Assembly (NCBI RefSeq): GCF_900100535.1
Contig: NZ_FNDG01000010.1
Span: forward strand, 119,442-183,441
Direction of reading: 5' to 3'
Length of the DNA: 64,000 bases
Origin: Phytopseudomonas flavescens
GTDB lineage: Bacteria > Pseudomonadota > Gammaproteobacteria > Pseudomonadales > Pseudomonadaceae
Below the pieces are notes generated by a model, which was given only the letters and a program-made list of their open reading frames with translations, searched no databases and had not been told where the DNA came from. Shown here piece after piece: positions 34,170 to 43,271 of the stretch (the stretch's first letter is position 1; the number at the start of each line of letters is the position of its first letter). A program made the translations under genes and the position numbers.

Positions 34170-35348
34170 ATGTCCAGCCGCTCGAGATTGCCCGCCACCG
34201 TCTACCTGCTGGGGGCCACCATCTTCTCGTTGGTCACCGCCGAATTCATGGTTGCCGGCATGATGCCTGCCCTGGCCGATGCGTTCTCGGTCAGCCTGGC
34301 GCAGGTCGGCAACCTGATCGCTCTGTATGCCCTGGGCATGGCCCTCGGTGGCCCGCCGGTGACGCTTCTGCTGCTCTCGCGCGGCATCAGCAACAAGCAC
34401 GCGCTGATCGGGCTGCTGACCGTCTACGTCGCGGCCGGCGCACTGGCCGCAGCAGCGCCGAACTACCCGGTACTGGCGCTGGCGCGGATCATCATGGGGG
34501 TGGCCAGCGCTGCCTGTATCGGCCTGTGCATGACCGTGTGTGCCGCGATGGTCGAGCAGGCGGCGCGCGGCAGAGCCATTTCGGTAGTGCTGGCAGGCCT
34601 GATGCTTTCCCCGGTCGCTGGCGTGCCGCTGACCGCCTGGGTCGAACAGCACTACGGCTGGCGTGCCAGCTCCTGGGTGGTGGTGGCGCTTGCACTCGGT
34701 TGTACCGTTCTGGCCGCCATGCGCCTGCCGTCCAGCTCGCCGGGTGGCGAGGCGGGTCTGAACCGGCAGTTGGCCTCGCTGAACAACCGCAGCCTGTGGG
34801 GCGCCTACCTCACCAGCGGGCTGATCATCGGTGCCACCTTCGCGGCATTCAGCTACTGCGCGCCCATCCTGATCCACGAGGTCGGTATCGCCCCGGCACA
34901 GGTGGCACCGCTGCTGGCACTCTACGGCGTGGCCAACCTGCTGGGCAACATGGTCGTCGGGCGTTTTGCCGATCACCATACGTTCGCCGCGCTGGGCTGG
35001 GGCCTGGCCCTGCTGGTGCTTGCCTTGACGGGCTTCGCCCTGGCCGGCGATCTGCTCTGGCTGAACCTGGGCTGTTTCATCGCCCTTGGTTTGACGGGGG
35101 TGGCGCTCAACCCGGCGATGGTCGCGCGGGTGATGAAGGCCGCCGAGTCCGGGGCGCTGGTCAACACCCTGCACACCTCGGTGATCACTGCCGGGCTGGC
35201 GCTGGGAAGCTGGGCCGGCGGTGCGGCGATCGAGGCCGGGCATGGCTTGCGTGCTCCACTGTGGGTCGGCGCGGGATTGGCACTGCTGGGATTGCTCAGC
35301 CTGGTGCGCCCGGTGGCGGCGAACAGGCTGGCGCGCGCTTGCGCTTGA
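34170..35348 (+). CDS. MFS transporter (DHA1-type, AraJ/YdhP-like)
   Basis: A 392-residue protein with about twelve membrane helices. It has the DHA1 signatures PATVYLLGATIFSLVTAEFMVAGMMPALADAF, LYALGMALGGPPVTLLLLSRG and GVPLTAWVEQHYGWR. Related proteins export drugs, sugars or arabinose-like compounds. The ATG at 34170 gives the normal N-terminus. The ATG at 34131 would add 13 residues (MNRVSARLPRRVV) and cannot be ruled out; neither has a strong site. The upstream dyad suggests repressor control. Confidence 0.85.
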   Translation: MSSRSRLPATVYLLGATIFSLVTAEFMVAGMMPALADAFSVSLAQVGNLIALYALGMALGGPPVTLLLLSRGISNKHALIGLLTVYVAAGALAAAAPNYPVLALARIIMGVASAACIGLCMTVCAAMVEQAARGRAISVVLAGLMLSPVAGVPLTAWVEQHYGWRASSWVVVALALGCTVLAAMRLPSSSPGGEAGLNRQLASLNNRSLWGAYLTSGLIIGATFAAFSYCAPILIHEVGIAPAQVAPLLALYGVANLLGNMVVGRFADHHTFAALGWGLALLVLALTGFALAGDLLWLNLGCFIALGLTGVALNPAMVARVMKAAESGALVNTLHTSVITAGLALGSWAGGAAIEAGHGLRAPLWVGAGLALLGLLSLVRPVAANRLARACA

Positions 35349-35411
35349 GGGCTTCGGGACCGAGACTGCCCGCCATCGTGACAACCACGCACGCGTTCCG
35401 GGAGAGATCGA

Positions 35412-35894
35412 ATGGCAGACAAGCTGCACACCTATGACGTTCTGGTTGCCTGGACGGGTAATCAGGGCACGGGCACCTCTTCCTACCGTGGTTACAGCCG
35501 AGCGCATAGCATTCAGGCGCAAGGCAAGAGCCCCATCGACGGCTCTTCCGATCCGAGCTTTCGGGGTGATCCGGCGCGCTGGAACCCGGAAGAGTTGCTG
35601 GTCGCGTCCCTGGCCGCCTGCCACAAGCTCTGGTACCTCGGCTTGTGCGCTGGAGCCGGCATCGTGGTCACCGCCTACGAGGACAATGCCCAGGGCGCCA
35701 TGCTCGAACAGGACGATGGCGCCGGCCAGTTCACCTCGGTGGTATTGAGGCCGAAGGTGGTGCTGGCTTCCGGTTCCGATCTCGAGCGCGCCAGGGCCCT
35801 GCATCACCAGGCACACGAGATGTGCTTCATCGCCCGCTCGATGAACTTCCCGATCAGCCATGAGCCGGAGCTGTCGATCAGCCCGGACAACTGA
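35412..35894 (+). CDS. OsmC-family peroxidase-like protein
   Basis: A 160-residue protein with the OsmC/Ohr fold. The two redox Cys are visible in AACHKLWYLGLC (about residue 70) and AHEMCFIARSMN (about residue 137). The NPEELLVASLAACHKLWYL block identifies the YhfA/OsmC-like subgroup. Family members reduce organic hydroperoxides with thiols. The ATG has GGGAG about 8 bases upstream. It lies between an MFS gene and a histidine kinase gene with no obvious link. Confidence 0.87.
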   Translation: MADKLHTYDVLVAWTGNQGTGTSSYRGYSRAHSIQAQGKSPIDGSSDPSFRGDPARWNPEELLVASLAACHKLWYLGLCAGAGIVVTAYEDNAQGAMLEQDDGAGQFTSVVLRPKVVLASGSDLERARALHHQAHEMCFIARSMNFPISHEPELSISPDN

Positions 35895-35929
35895 GGCGGC
35901 ACCCCGCGCGCGCGGGCCGACCAGGCCGG

Positions 35930-38900
35930 TCAGGTGCTCATCAGTTCGCGCACGCGAGACACCAGCGCCTCGATCGCGAATGGCTTGGTCAGCACCTGCA
36001 TGCCGGGCCCCAGGTGGCCATTGCCGATGGCGGCGTTTTCCGCGTAGCCGGTGATGAACAGGGTCTTCAGGGGCGGGCGGATGTCCCGTCCGGCGTCGGC
36101 CATCTGCCGGCCATTCATGCCGCCCGGCAGGCCGACGTCGGTGATCAGCAGGTCGATCTGCACGTTGGAGCGCAGCACCTTCAGCCCCGCGACACTGTCG
36201 GCAGCCTCGACCACGGTGTAGCCGAGATCGCTGAGCACATCGGTCAGCAGCATGCGTACCGTCGGCTCATCGTCGACCACCAGGATCGTCTCGCCGGTTT
36301 CCGGCTGCGAGGCCGACGTGGTGACGGTTTCGCTGCTGTCTTCGCTGACGTCGCCGTGATAGCGCGGCAGGTAGATGCTGATGGTGGTTCCCTGGCCGAT
36401 CATGGAGTGGATGCGTACCTGCCCACCGGATTGCTTGGCGAACCCGTAGATCATCGACAGGCCGAGCCCGGTGCCCTGGCCGATGGGTTTGGTGGTGAAG
36501 AACGGGTCGAAAGCCTTGGCGATGACGTCCGCAGGCATACCGGTGCCGGTGTCCGTCACGGAGAGGCAGAGGTACTGCCCCTCGGGAACGTCGTGGGCGC
36601 GCGCGGTATCGCGGTCGATGCAGCGGTTGGCTGTCTCGATGGTGATGCGACCGCCGTCGGGCATGGCGTCACGGGCGTTGATGCACAGGTTGAGAAGCGC
36701 GTTCTCGAGCTGGCTGGCATCGGCCAGCGCGGTCCACAGGCCGATCGCACCGACTGTCTCGAGCGCGATGCTGGGGCCGACCGTGCGCTGTATCAGCTCG
36801 CTCATGCCGGTCACCAGCCTGTTCACGTTGGTCGCCTGCGGATCCAGCGTCTGCCGGCGCGAGAAGGCCAGCAGGCGGTGGGTCAGGGACGCGGCGCGCT
36901 TGGCGGCGCCCTGAGCGGCCTCCATGAACTTGTCGATATCGTTCAGGCGGCCCTGGGCGACGCGGATGCCAAGCAGTTCCAGGGAGCCGGAGATGCCGGC
37001 CAGCAGGTTGTTGAAGTCGTGCGCGAGGCCGCCGGTCAGTTGGCCGACGGCTTCCATCTTCTGTGACTGGCGCAATTTCTCCTCGGCCTGCATCAGCTCG
37101 TTGGTGCGCTCGGCCACCCGCTGTTCCAGGGTCTCGTTGAGCACTCGCAGCGCGGTGATGGCGCGGTCCCGCTCGGCCTCCACGGTACGCCGCTCCTCGA
37201 CGTCGATGAGCACGCCCGGGAAGCGCAATGGCGTGCCATCCTCACCATGGTCCACGCGTCCATTGGCCTCGATCCAGTAGTACTGGCCGTCTGCGCGTCT
37301 GACCCGATATTGATGCACATAGGCTCCCCCGCGGCGGGTCGCCTCGTCGACCGCGGCGATCATTGCGTCGCGGTCATCGGGATGCACGGTGGCGATCACC
37401 TGCTCGAGGTCCAGGCCTTCACGGCCTATGCTCGGGTCGAGGCCGAACGCGACGGTGAAGGCTTCGTCGACCGTGAAGCGGTCGGCCTGCAGATCCCAGT
37501 GCCAGGTGCCGATGATCGCACCGGCGGCGAGTGCCAGTTGCACGCGTTCGACGTTCTCGCGGGCGATGGCTTCGCTGATGCGCAGGTTTTCCTGAGCATT
37601 ACGCCGCTCGGTGACGTCGTTGAAGAAGATGCCGATGGTTCTCTCGTCGGGCTCGCCGACCCGTACCGCTCGCACGTCGAACCAGCGCTCGAACGCCTTG
37701 GCATAGTTTTCGAAATTGGTCGGCTCGCCGGTTGTGGCGACGTGGCCGTACATGTCGAACCAGAACTGTTCCAGATCCGGCGCGTATTCGGTGACCCACT
37801 TGCCGCGCAGATCGACTCCGGCCTGCCGCTCGAACGCCGGGTTGACCTCGATGAAGCGGTAGTCCACGGGGCGGTCATCGGCATCGAACTTGACTTGGAC
37901 GATGGCGAAGGCCGCTTCGATGGTGTCGAGGATGGTTCGGAAGCGCTCTTCGCTTTTGCGCAGGGCGATCTCGGCCCTGTGCATCCTGGTGAGGTCGAGC
38001 ATGGCGCCGATCATGCGCACGGCGGCGCCGTCGGCATTGCGGATCACGTGGCCACGATCGAGCACGTCGGCGTAGCTGCCGTCCTGGCGCTGGAAGCGAT
38101 AGCCGTCGCTCCAGTCCGTGCCGTCGCCATCGATGACGGCATGCAGCGCTGCCTCGATACGCGGCCTGTCATCCGGGTGGATGCGGGCCATCCACCAGTC
38201 GCCGCTGCTTTCGACGCCGGTCAGCGTGTAGCCATAGGCGTCTTCCAGCGCTTCGTTCCAGAGCACGTGGTTGGCGGCCAGATCCCAGTCCCAGACGGCG
38301 TCATTGGTCGCCCTGGCGGCGAGCCGATAACGCTCCTTGGTCTCTTCTACCGTCTGGCCTGCCAGGTGCTCGGTGGTGCGGTCGCGGAGGATCTTCATGA
38401 AGCCGAGATGCACGTCACCCTCGTCGTAGAGGGGCAGCAGCTCGCCCGAGGCCCAGAAACGCTGCCCGCCCTTGCGCAGGTGCCAGCGCTCGTCAGCTGC
38501 CCGCCCGTATTGCCGGGCACAGTGCATCTCGTGCTCGACCCTGCCCTTGGCGCGGTCTTCGGGCGTGAAGAAAATCCCGGCGTCCTGGCCGCGCATTTCC
38601 TCCAGAGTCCAGCCCATGATGTGCGTCGCGCCCTGGTTCCAGTCGGTGATGAACCCGGCCGGGTCGGTCAGCACGATGGCGAAGTCGATGGCGCTCTCGA
38701 ACACCGCGCGCTGTCTCGCTGCCTTTCTGGCCTGGTCCAGCGGGTTGGTCTGCCGGGAGGTGTCAACCCCTGGGCAGGAGTGGCCAGGCGCCGTTTCGGG
38801 GGCGAAGCGTTGCTGCAGGGCGGGCTGTGCATCCGCCCCTGTCGGATCGATGCCCGCTGTTTCGAGGATGGTACGCAGCCTCAGCACTTCTGCTTGCAGT

Positions 38901-38935
38901 TCTTCACGGCTCAGGTTTTTCAGAATGGCCCCCAC
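35930..38935 (-). CDS. Four-PAS hybrid sensor histidine kinase
   Basis: A 1001-residue cytoplasmic-looking protein without membrane helices. Four PAS domains (about 75-190, 205-325, 330-450, 465-590) each show PAS/PAC text ([53 protein letters not shown]). A coiled linker leads to HisKA with the phospho-His in [13 protein letters not shown], a HATPase domain ([33 protein letters not shown]), and a C-terminal receiver ([10 protein letters not shown], phospho-Asp in [10 protein letters not shown]). The HDFNN class often signals with the attached receiver. No partner response regulator is nearby. The start is a GTG at 38935 without a strong site. Confidence 0.88.
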   Translation of the reverse strand: MGAILKNLSREELQAEVLRLRTILETAGIDPTGADAQPALQQRFAPETAPGHSCPGVDTSRQTNPLDQARKAARQRAVFESAIDFAIVLTDPAGFITDWNQGATHIMGWTLEEMRGQDAGIFFTPEDRAKGRVEHEMHCARQYGRAADERWHLRKGGQRFWASGELLPLYDEGDVHLGFMKILRDRTTEHLAGQTVEETKERYRLAARATNDAVWDWDLAANHVLWNEALEDAYGYTLTGVESSGDWWMARIHPDDRPRIEAALHAVIDGDGTDWSDGYRFQRQDGSYADVLDRGHVIRNADGAAVRMIGAMLDLTRMHRAEIALRKSEERFRTILDTIEAAFAIVQVKFDADDRPVDYRFIEVNPAFERQAGVDLRGKWVTEYAPDLEQFWFDMYGHVATTGEPTNFENYAKAFERWFDVRAVRVGEPDERTIGIFFNDVTERRNAQENLRISEAIARENVERVQLALAAGAIIGTWHWDLQADRFTVDEAFTVAFGLDPSIGREGLDLEQVIATVHPDDRDAMIAAVDEATRRGGAYVHQYRVRRADGQYYWIEANGRVDHGEDGTPLRFPGVLIDVEERRTVEAERDRAITALRVLNETLEQRVAERTNELMQAEEKLRQSQKMEAVGQLTGGLAHDFNNLLAGISGSLELLGIRVAQGRLNDIDKFMEAAQGAAKRAASLTHRLLAFSRRQTLDPQATNVNRLVTGMSELIQRTVGPSIALETVGAIGLWTALADASQLENALLNLCINARDAMPDGGRITIETANRCIDRDTARAHDVPEGQYLCLSVTDTGTGMPADVIAKAFDPFFTTKPIGQGTGLGLSMIYGFAKQSGGQVRIHSMIGQGTTISIYLPRYHGDVSEDSSETVTTSASQPETGETILVVDDEPTVRMLLTDVLSDLGYTVVEAADSVAGLKVLRSNVQIDLLITDVGLPGGMNGRQMADAGRDIRPPLKTLFITGYAENAAIGNGHLGPGMQVLTKPFAIEALVSRVRELMST

Positions 38936-39020
38936 TTACCCATGCATTGAACGGTGGTCTTGTCGCGCCGACGCAAAGCCCATCAGGGCACCTAAAGAAC
39001 TACTTGCCTTGTCATCGCAG

Positions 39021-39110
39021 CGTTGAAAACAGGCGCGTGTGCGAGCCCAGTCAACAGGCTCATTTACAGCTCGCAAGCTCCGTTTTTTCGCCCGTTCTGG
39101 TGGGGCCGCC
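39021..39110. repeat. Decayed copy of the nested-dyad element
   Basis: Shares GCGTTGAAAACAGGC, GGCTCATTTAC, AGCTCCGTTTTTTCGCC with the element at 3203-3283, but its right arm is interrupted. Together they suggest a dispersed family. Confidence 0.5.
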
Positions 39111-39339
39111 TAGGTCTCGCGCTGACTGCCTCGCCTATGTTCCTAGAAGTGCTATTACAGCCTAAAAATCACGCCTCATACTGATCCTTATTGCTGATTT
39201 ACGTGCCGGAAACTTGCTGTCGCCACCACAGATCCGAGAGGACCGAGCTGCGGCATCATTCGTTGGATAGGAAATCTGTTGGGCTTTTATGGGCTCGACC
39301 CGATTGGTTCTTCAGGCTGAGCAGGTATCAGGGCCGCTC

Positions 39340-39546
39340 GGAGCGCGCCACGCAGGCTGCCCGGCTGCGTTGGCCGGCCGCCCTGGCGAAGAGCGTTCGC
39401 GCATGCACAGGCTGCTGCGTCGTTGCGCGAACATCCTGCTGATTCCCGGGACCTCATCGGTCACCCATCGGCGTGAAAACCCCGCAGTGGCCGAGCTGCA
39501 GCTGTCGGACGAGACATCGGCAGAGTTGAACGCCATCGCGGACTGA
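39340..39546 (+). pseudogene. Aldo/keto reductase C-terminal remnant
   Basis: From about 39424 the frame codes ANILLIPGTSSVTHRRENPAVAELQLSDETSAELNAIAD and stops at 39546. This is the NADP-binding C-terminus of aldo/keto reductases (ILLIPGTSS, then the ELNAI helix). Upstream, LLRRCANILL fits the conserved WLL.RSPNILL only loosely, and beyond it no homology is visible. The rest of the gene is missing, so this is a relic. Confidence 0.75.
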
Positions 39547-39654
39547 TCCCGCCTGGTGCCGTATCGCAAGCAGTCCTGATTCGCCATACCAGGCGTGCTT
39601 CGCTGCCCGCGCGCCTGAGATAATTTGCAATGAGTCGGCACTTGAGTGCGTCGT

Positions 39655-39742
39655 CGCGCCTGATAAATTGGCGCGGCGGCACCGGGCCCCTCTGACAGCT
39701 GAACAGCTGCCATGTCGGAGTTGCAGTTTGTACAACTCTGAC
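39655..39742 (+). promoter_or_regulatory. Structured 5' leader of terC
   Basis: Three consecutive hairpins: CGCGCC / GGCGCG (39655-39675), CAGCTG-aa-CAGCTG (39696-39709), and GTCGGAGTTG / CAACTCTGAC (39714-39742). The last ends two bases before the AGGAGG ribosome site. TerC genes in other bacteria carry a Mn2+ riboswitch (yybP-ykoY); I could not see its conserved core here, so the identity is open. Confidence 0.4.
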
Positions 39743-39755
39743 TTAGGAGGGGCTT

Positions 39756-40760
39756 ATGAGCACCCTGGAACCGTTCCTGCTGGCCGAATTCCTCGGCACC
39801 GCCACCTGGTTGTGGCTCATCTTCATCACCATCGTCATCAGCCTGCTGGTCTTCGACCTCGGGGTGCTTCACCGTGAGCACCGCGAAATCGGCGTCAAGG
39901 AAAGCCTGCTGCTGTCCGCCGGCTACATCACTGCCGGCCTGCTGTTCGGCCTGTGGGTCTGGCACATGAAGGGCGCCACCTCCGGTGTGGATTTCTATAC
40001 CGGTTTCCTGATCGAGAAATCGCTGTCCATGGACAACGTGTTTCTCATGGCGATGATCTTCAGCTTCCTGGCCATCCCGCGTAAGTACCAGCACGAGGTG
40101 CTGTTCTGGGGCATCCTCGGGGTGATCGTGCTGCGCGCGATCATGATCGGCCTGGGCGCCGCATTGATCGCCGAGTTCAGCTGGATTCTCTACCTGTTCG
40201 GCGCCTTCCTGCTGCTGACCGGCGTGAAGATGCTGTTCAGCAAGGTCGACGATCACCCGGACCTGTCCGAGAACAAGCTGATCAAGTTCGTGCGCAAGCG
40301 CATGCGGGTCACCGACCGCCTGCACGAGGGCCGCTTCTTCGTGCGTCAGCCGGATGAGAAGGGCCGTATGGTGCGTTGGGCCACGCCGCTGTTCCTGGCG
40401 CTGGTGCTGATCGAGTGTGCCGACCTGGTGTTCGCGATCGACAGCGTGCCGGCGATCTTCGCCATCACCCAGGACCCGTTCATCGTCTATACCTCGAACA
40501 TCTTCGCGATCCTGGGGCTGCGCGCGCTGTACTTCGCCCTGGCAGCGATGATCCATCGCTTCGCCTACCTCAAGTACGCCCTGGCTCTGGTGCTGGTATT
40601 CATCGGCGGCAAGATCTTCCTGGTCGGCATCATCGGCAAGACCCCGCCGGTGGTCTCGCTGAGCGTCACGCTCGGCCTGCTGATCGGTGGCGTGCTGCTG
40701 TCGCTGTGGAAAACCCGCAACGACCCGCCAGCCGTCGAAGCCGAAACGCCCCCTCAGTAA
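39756..40760 (+). CDS. TerC-family membrane protein (Alx-like)
   Basis: A 334-residue protein with about eight membrane helices. Family motifs with membrane acids are plain: FLIEKSLSMDNVFLMAMIF (about residue 86) and LVLIECADLVFAIDSVPAIFA (about residue 211), likely metal-binding. TerC/Alx proteins export Mn2+ or support metal loading of secreted proteins. AGGAGG at 39745-39750 precedes the ATG. A small lipoprotein gene follows after a terminator-like hairpin. Confidence 0.9.
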   Translation: MSTLEPFLLAEFLGTATWLWLIFITIVISLLVFDLGVLHREHREIGVKESLLLSAGYITAGLLFGLWVWHMKGATSGVDFYTGFLIEKSLSMDNVFLMAMIFSFLAIPRKYQHEVLFWGILGVIVLRAIMIGLGAALIAEFSWILYLFGAFLLLTGVKMLFSKVDDHPDLSENKLIKFVRKRMRVTDRLHEGRFFVRQPDEKGRMVRWATPLFLALVLIECADLVFAIDSVPAIFAITQDPFIVYTSNIFAILGLRALYFALAAMIHRFAYLKYALALVLVFIGGKIFLVGIIGKTPPVVSLSVTLGLLIGGVLLSLWKTRNDPPAVEAETPPQ

Positions 40761-40769
40761 CGCTCTTGT

Positions 40770-40790
40770 GCCCCGGCGTGCCGGGGCCTT
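40770..40790 (+). terminator. Hairpin after terC
   Basis: GCCCCGGC-gt-GCCGGGGC, 8-bp stem, then CTTC. A weak U-run, so termination may be partial. Confidence 0.55.
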
Positions 40791-40811
40791 CATCCGCTCT
40801 GGAGATGCCCC

Positions 40812-41111
40812 ATGAATCCATCACCCATCGCTGCGCTGGCGCTGGTAGCCGTGATCGGCCTGACCACGGCGGGTTGCGATGTCGCCGAAGAGTCGGCGCA
40901 GAAACTCACCGACAAGGCCGAGCAGGCCGTGCAGGACATCGCCCGCGAAGCGCTCAGCGACACCCTCAACGCCTTCAACGAGCAGATCGACCAGGTGCAG
41001 AAATCCACCAGCGAACTGCTCGGCCAACCTGAAGACGAAGCGGGCAAGAACCAACCCGAACGCGAAGCCGAGAGGCCGTCGCCTTCCTTCAAGGAGGGCG
41101 TCGAGACCTGA
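40812..41111 (+). CDS. Small predicted lipoprotein
   Basis: A 99-residue protein with a lipobox: MNPSPIAALALVAVIGLTTAGC, cleavage before Cys22. The mature part is acidic and helical (AQKLTDKAEQAVQDIAREALSDTLNAFNEQIDQV) with a disordered, charged tail. I do not recognise a family; the heptad-like pattern suggests a short coiled coil, as in Lpp-like proteins. GGAG lies upstream of the ATG. The context beside terC does not show a function. Confidence 0.72.
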   Translation: MNPSPIAALALVAVIGLTTAGCDVAEESAQKLTDKAEQAVQDIAREALSDTLNAFNEQIDQVQKSTSELLGQPEDEAGKNQPEREAERPSPSFKEGVET

Positions 41112-41141
41112 GTTGGGCTCCATTGTCATGCTGGTAAAACC

Positions 41142-41203
41142 GCAACAGGGCAAGGGCTGCCATCCACCCAAGGGTAAGAATGGTCGCTTGCCCTGTTGCT
41201 TTC
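41142..41203. terminator. Long-stem bidirectional terminator
   Basis: Perfect 13-bp stem GCAACAGGGCAAG (41142-41154) / CTTGCCCTGTTGC (41187-41199), then TTTCTC. It separates the lipoprotein gene from the convergent AraC gene. Confidence 0.65.
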
Positions 41204-41268
41204 TCGCTGTGCCAGGGCACAGGCGCAGCGCTTTATCACTGCACCCGTTGCGCGGTTCTGCAGCCGCT

Positions 41269-42243
41269 TCACGCGTGGCCTTGGCGCTGTCCAAAGCGTT
41301 CCCGATAGAACGAAGGCGCCAGGCCGACCACCTTTCGAAACGCTACCCGAAAGCTCTCCACCGAACTGAAGCCACAGCGCTCAGCGATCTGCTCGCTGTT
41401 CAGGCTGGTGCTCTCCAGAAGTGCTCGGGCCTGTGCCATGCGCATGTGCTGCAGCCAGCTCTTGGGTGACAGGCCGGTGGCTTCGCTGAAACGGCGCAGG
41501 AAGGTACGTTCACTCATCAGGGCTCTGTTCGCCAATTGCTTGATCGAGAGGGGCTCGTGCAAATGCTGCCGTGCCCATTCCAGCACTGCAGAGAGATCGT
41601 CCCTGGGCGCCTGCGCGACCGGCGCGGGAATGAATTGCGCCTGTCCACCCGAGCGCTGCGGCGCCATCACCAGGCGGCGTGCCACCGAGTTGGCGATGTG
41701 AGCGCCGTAATCGCGCTCGACCAGATGCAGGCATGCATCGATACCCGCGGCGCTGCCCGCGGATGTGATCACCTGTCCGCTGTCCACATAGAGCACCGAG
41801 GCATCGACGTCGATGGCGGGGAAGCGCCGTGCGAGTTCATCGGTGTAGCGCCAGTGGGTGGTGGCACGCTTGCCGTCCAGTAGCCCGGCTGCGGCCAGCA
41901 CGAAGACCCCGGAACAGATCGACAGCAGTCGGGCTCCTCGTGCGTGTGCGGCTCGCAGCGCTTGCAGCAGTGCGGGCGGTGGTGGCTCGTCACGGCTACG
42001 CCAGCCGGGAACGATGATCGTGCGCGCATCGTTCAGCGCCTCGAGGCCGGCATCGGCGGTGACCTGAATACCGCCCAGTGCTCGCATCGGGCCATTGTCC
42101 ACGGCGACGATGCAGTGGCGGTACCAGGTGAAATCGAACTCGGGGCGAGGCAGGCCGAAGACCTCCACGGCTATGCCGAATTCGAACGTGCACAGGCCGT
42201 CATAGGCGAGAACGGCGACCAGACCAGGGGGGGCTTCATGCAT
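41269..42243 (-). CDS. GlxA/FtrA-like transcriptional regulator (DJ-1/PfpI domain + AraC HTH)
   Basis: A 324-residue two-domain regulator. The N-terminal amidotransferase-like domain (about 1-195) has LLSICSGVFVLAAAGLLDGKRATTHWRYTDELARRFPAIDV with a Cys at the nucleophile elbow (SICSG), as in FtrA and ThiJ-like sensors. The C-terminal AraC pair (about 225-320) includes LANRALMSERTFLRRFSEATGLSPKSWLQHMRM and IAERCGFSSVESFRVAFRKVVGLAP. Start chosen at MHEAPPGLVAVLAYDGL, which begins the first beta strand. It is divergent from a rhodanese gene that it likely controls. Confidence 0.87.
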   Translation of the reverse strand: MHEAPPGLVAVLAYDGLCTFEFGIAVEVFGLPRPEFDFTWYRHCIVAVDNGPMRALGGIQVTADAGLEALNDARTIIVPGWRSRDEPPPPALLQALRAAHARGARLLSICSGVFVLAAAGLLDGKRATTHWRYTDELARRFPAIDVDASVLYVDSGQVITSAGSAAGIDACLHLVERDYGAHIANSVARRLVMAPQRSGGQAQFIPAPVAQAPRDDLSAVLEWARQHLHEPLSIKQLANRALMSERTFLRRFSEATGLSPKSWLQHMRMAQARALLESTSLNSEQIAERCGFSSVESFRVAFRKVVGLAPSFYRERFGQRQGHA

Positions 42244-42339
42244 TTGGCGGAAAACTACCAGTCGATGTCGAGTTCGCCACTGTAGCGCTGTTCGCGGCAT
42301 CTCTACAGTGGTGGCTCTTTCCACCATCGAGTAATCAGC

Positions 42340-42780
42340 ATGTCCAGCCTCGTCAGTGAAACGCCTGCCGCCGAACCAGCCTTGGCGCTCGCGCATTTCA
42401 GCCGCCGTCTGAGTGTCGAAACCGACTGTTCCGACGTCCACCACAGCCAGCAGGCCGGTGAGGTGGATTACCTGCTGGTCGACGTACGCAGCCCACAGGC
42501 ATTCGCCAGCAGCCATGTCCCTGGCGCTATCAATATTCCCAGCCGCCAGATCACGGCCGAGCGGATGGCTGATTTTCCCGCCGAGACGTTGTTCGTCGTG
42601 TACTGCGCCGGCCCCCACTGCAACGGCGTGCACCGTGCCGCGGTGCGTCTGGCGAGCCTGGGGTATGCCGTCAAGGAAATGATCGGCGGCGTCACCGGCT
42701 GGCTCGACGAAGGGTTGCCGCTGGCGGGGACTCACCCCGAGCGCAGCGGCAATGCCGGCGCCATCTCCTGCGCATGTTGA
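42340..42780 (+). CDS. Rhodanese-domain protein
   Basis: A 146-residue single-domain sulfurtransferase-like protein (domain about 30-130): YLLVDVRSPQAFASSHVPGAINIPSRQIT and the catalytic loop YCAGPHCNGVHRAA, with the active Cys at about residue 88. It would carry sulfane sulfur as a persulfide. It is divergent from the GlxA-like regulator, a pair repeated in other pseudomonads. The stop overlaps the start of a GNAT acetyltransferase gene by 7 bp, so the two are co-translated. Confidence 0.85.
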   Translation: MSSLVSETPAAEPALALAHFSRRLSVETDCSDVHHSQQAGEVDYLLVDVRSPQAFASSHVPGAINIPSRQITAERMADFPAETLFVVYCAGPHCNGVHRAAVRLASLGYAVKEMIGGVTGWLDEGLPLAGTHPERSGNAGAISCAC

Positions 42781-43271
42781 ACGAAGGCTGCAGAGTACGT
42801 CCGGCCAGGGTGGCCGACGTTCCGCCGCTGCTCGAACTGATGCGTGCCCTGGCGGTTTTCGAGGGCTACATCGATGAGTTTCGTGTCGATGAGCCCGCCT
42901 TGTTGGTCCGTGCCTTCGGGGCCGACCCGCAGTGCCAGGTGTTCGTCGCCGAACAGCAGGGGCAACTGCTGGGGTACGCCGTGGTGCTGGAAATTGCCTT
43001 TACCTTCGATCTGCGTCCCACGCTGCTGTTGAAGGAGCTGTACGTCGCCGAGGGGCAGCGCGGCAGCGGCCTGGGCAAGGCCCTGCTGCAACAGGTCTCT
43101 CGCTTCGCACTGAGCATCGGCGCCGGACGTTTGAAGTGGGATGTCCTGACGGGTAACGGCCGTGCCGAAGCCTTCTACCAGCGACTGGGCGGCAGGCCTG
43201 ACAGCAAATGGACGGGCTACCGGATGGGCGTGCCTGAACTCGAACAACTGGCTCTGGCGAGTGACGCCTGA
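42774..43271 (+). CDS. GNAT-family N-acetyltransferase
   Basis: A 165-residue acetyltransferase. The acetyl-CoA pyrophosphate loop is GQRGSGLGKALL (about residues 98-109). Strands FVAEQQGQLLGYAVVL and LKELYVAE, plus KWDVLTGNGRAEAFYQRLGG (terminal GNAT block), support the SAT/PaiA-like subgroup, which acetylate polyamines or small amines. Starts inside the end of the rhodanese gene, and its 3' end overlaps the convergent MFS gene by 55 bp. Confidence 0.85.
   Translation: MLNEGCRVRPARVADVPPLLELMRALAVFEGYIDEFRVDEPALLVRAFGADPQCQVFVAEQQGQLLGYAVVLEIAFTFDLRPTLLLKELYVAEGQRGSGLGKALLQQVSRFALSIGAGRLKWDVLTGNGRAEAFYQRLGGRPDSKWTGYRMGVPELEQLALASDA

Larger units (their letters stand above)
38936..39755. other. 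Degenerate region between the kinase gene and terC
   Basis: About 820 bases with no intact gene. It includes a decayed copy of the 3203-3283 repeat, an aldo/keto reductase remnant (39424-39546), and hairpins in the terC leader. Confidence 0.6.

Noticed and set aside
34152..35861. A 569-codon minus-strand frame opposite the MFS and OsmC genes
   Set aside because: Shadow of two recognised genes; the text is Gln/Arg/His-rich with no motifs.
39655..39742. yybP-ykoY manganese riboswitch upstream of terC
   Set aside because: Context and hairpins fit, but I cannot see the conserved core; kept only as an unspecified structured leader.
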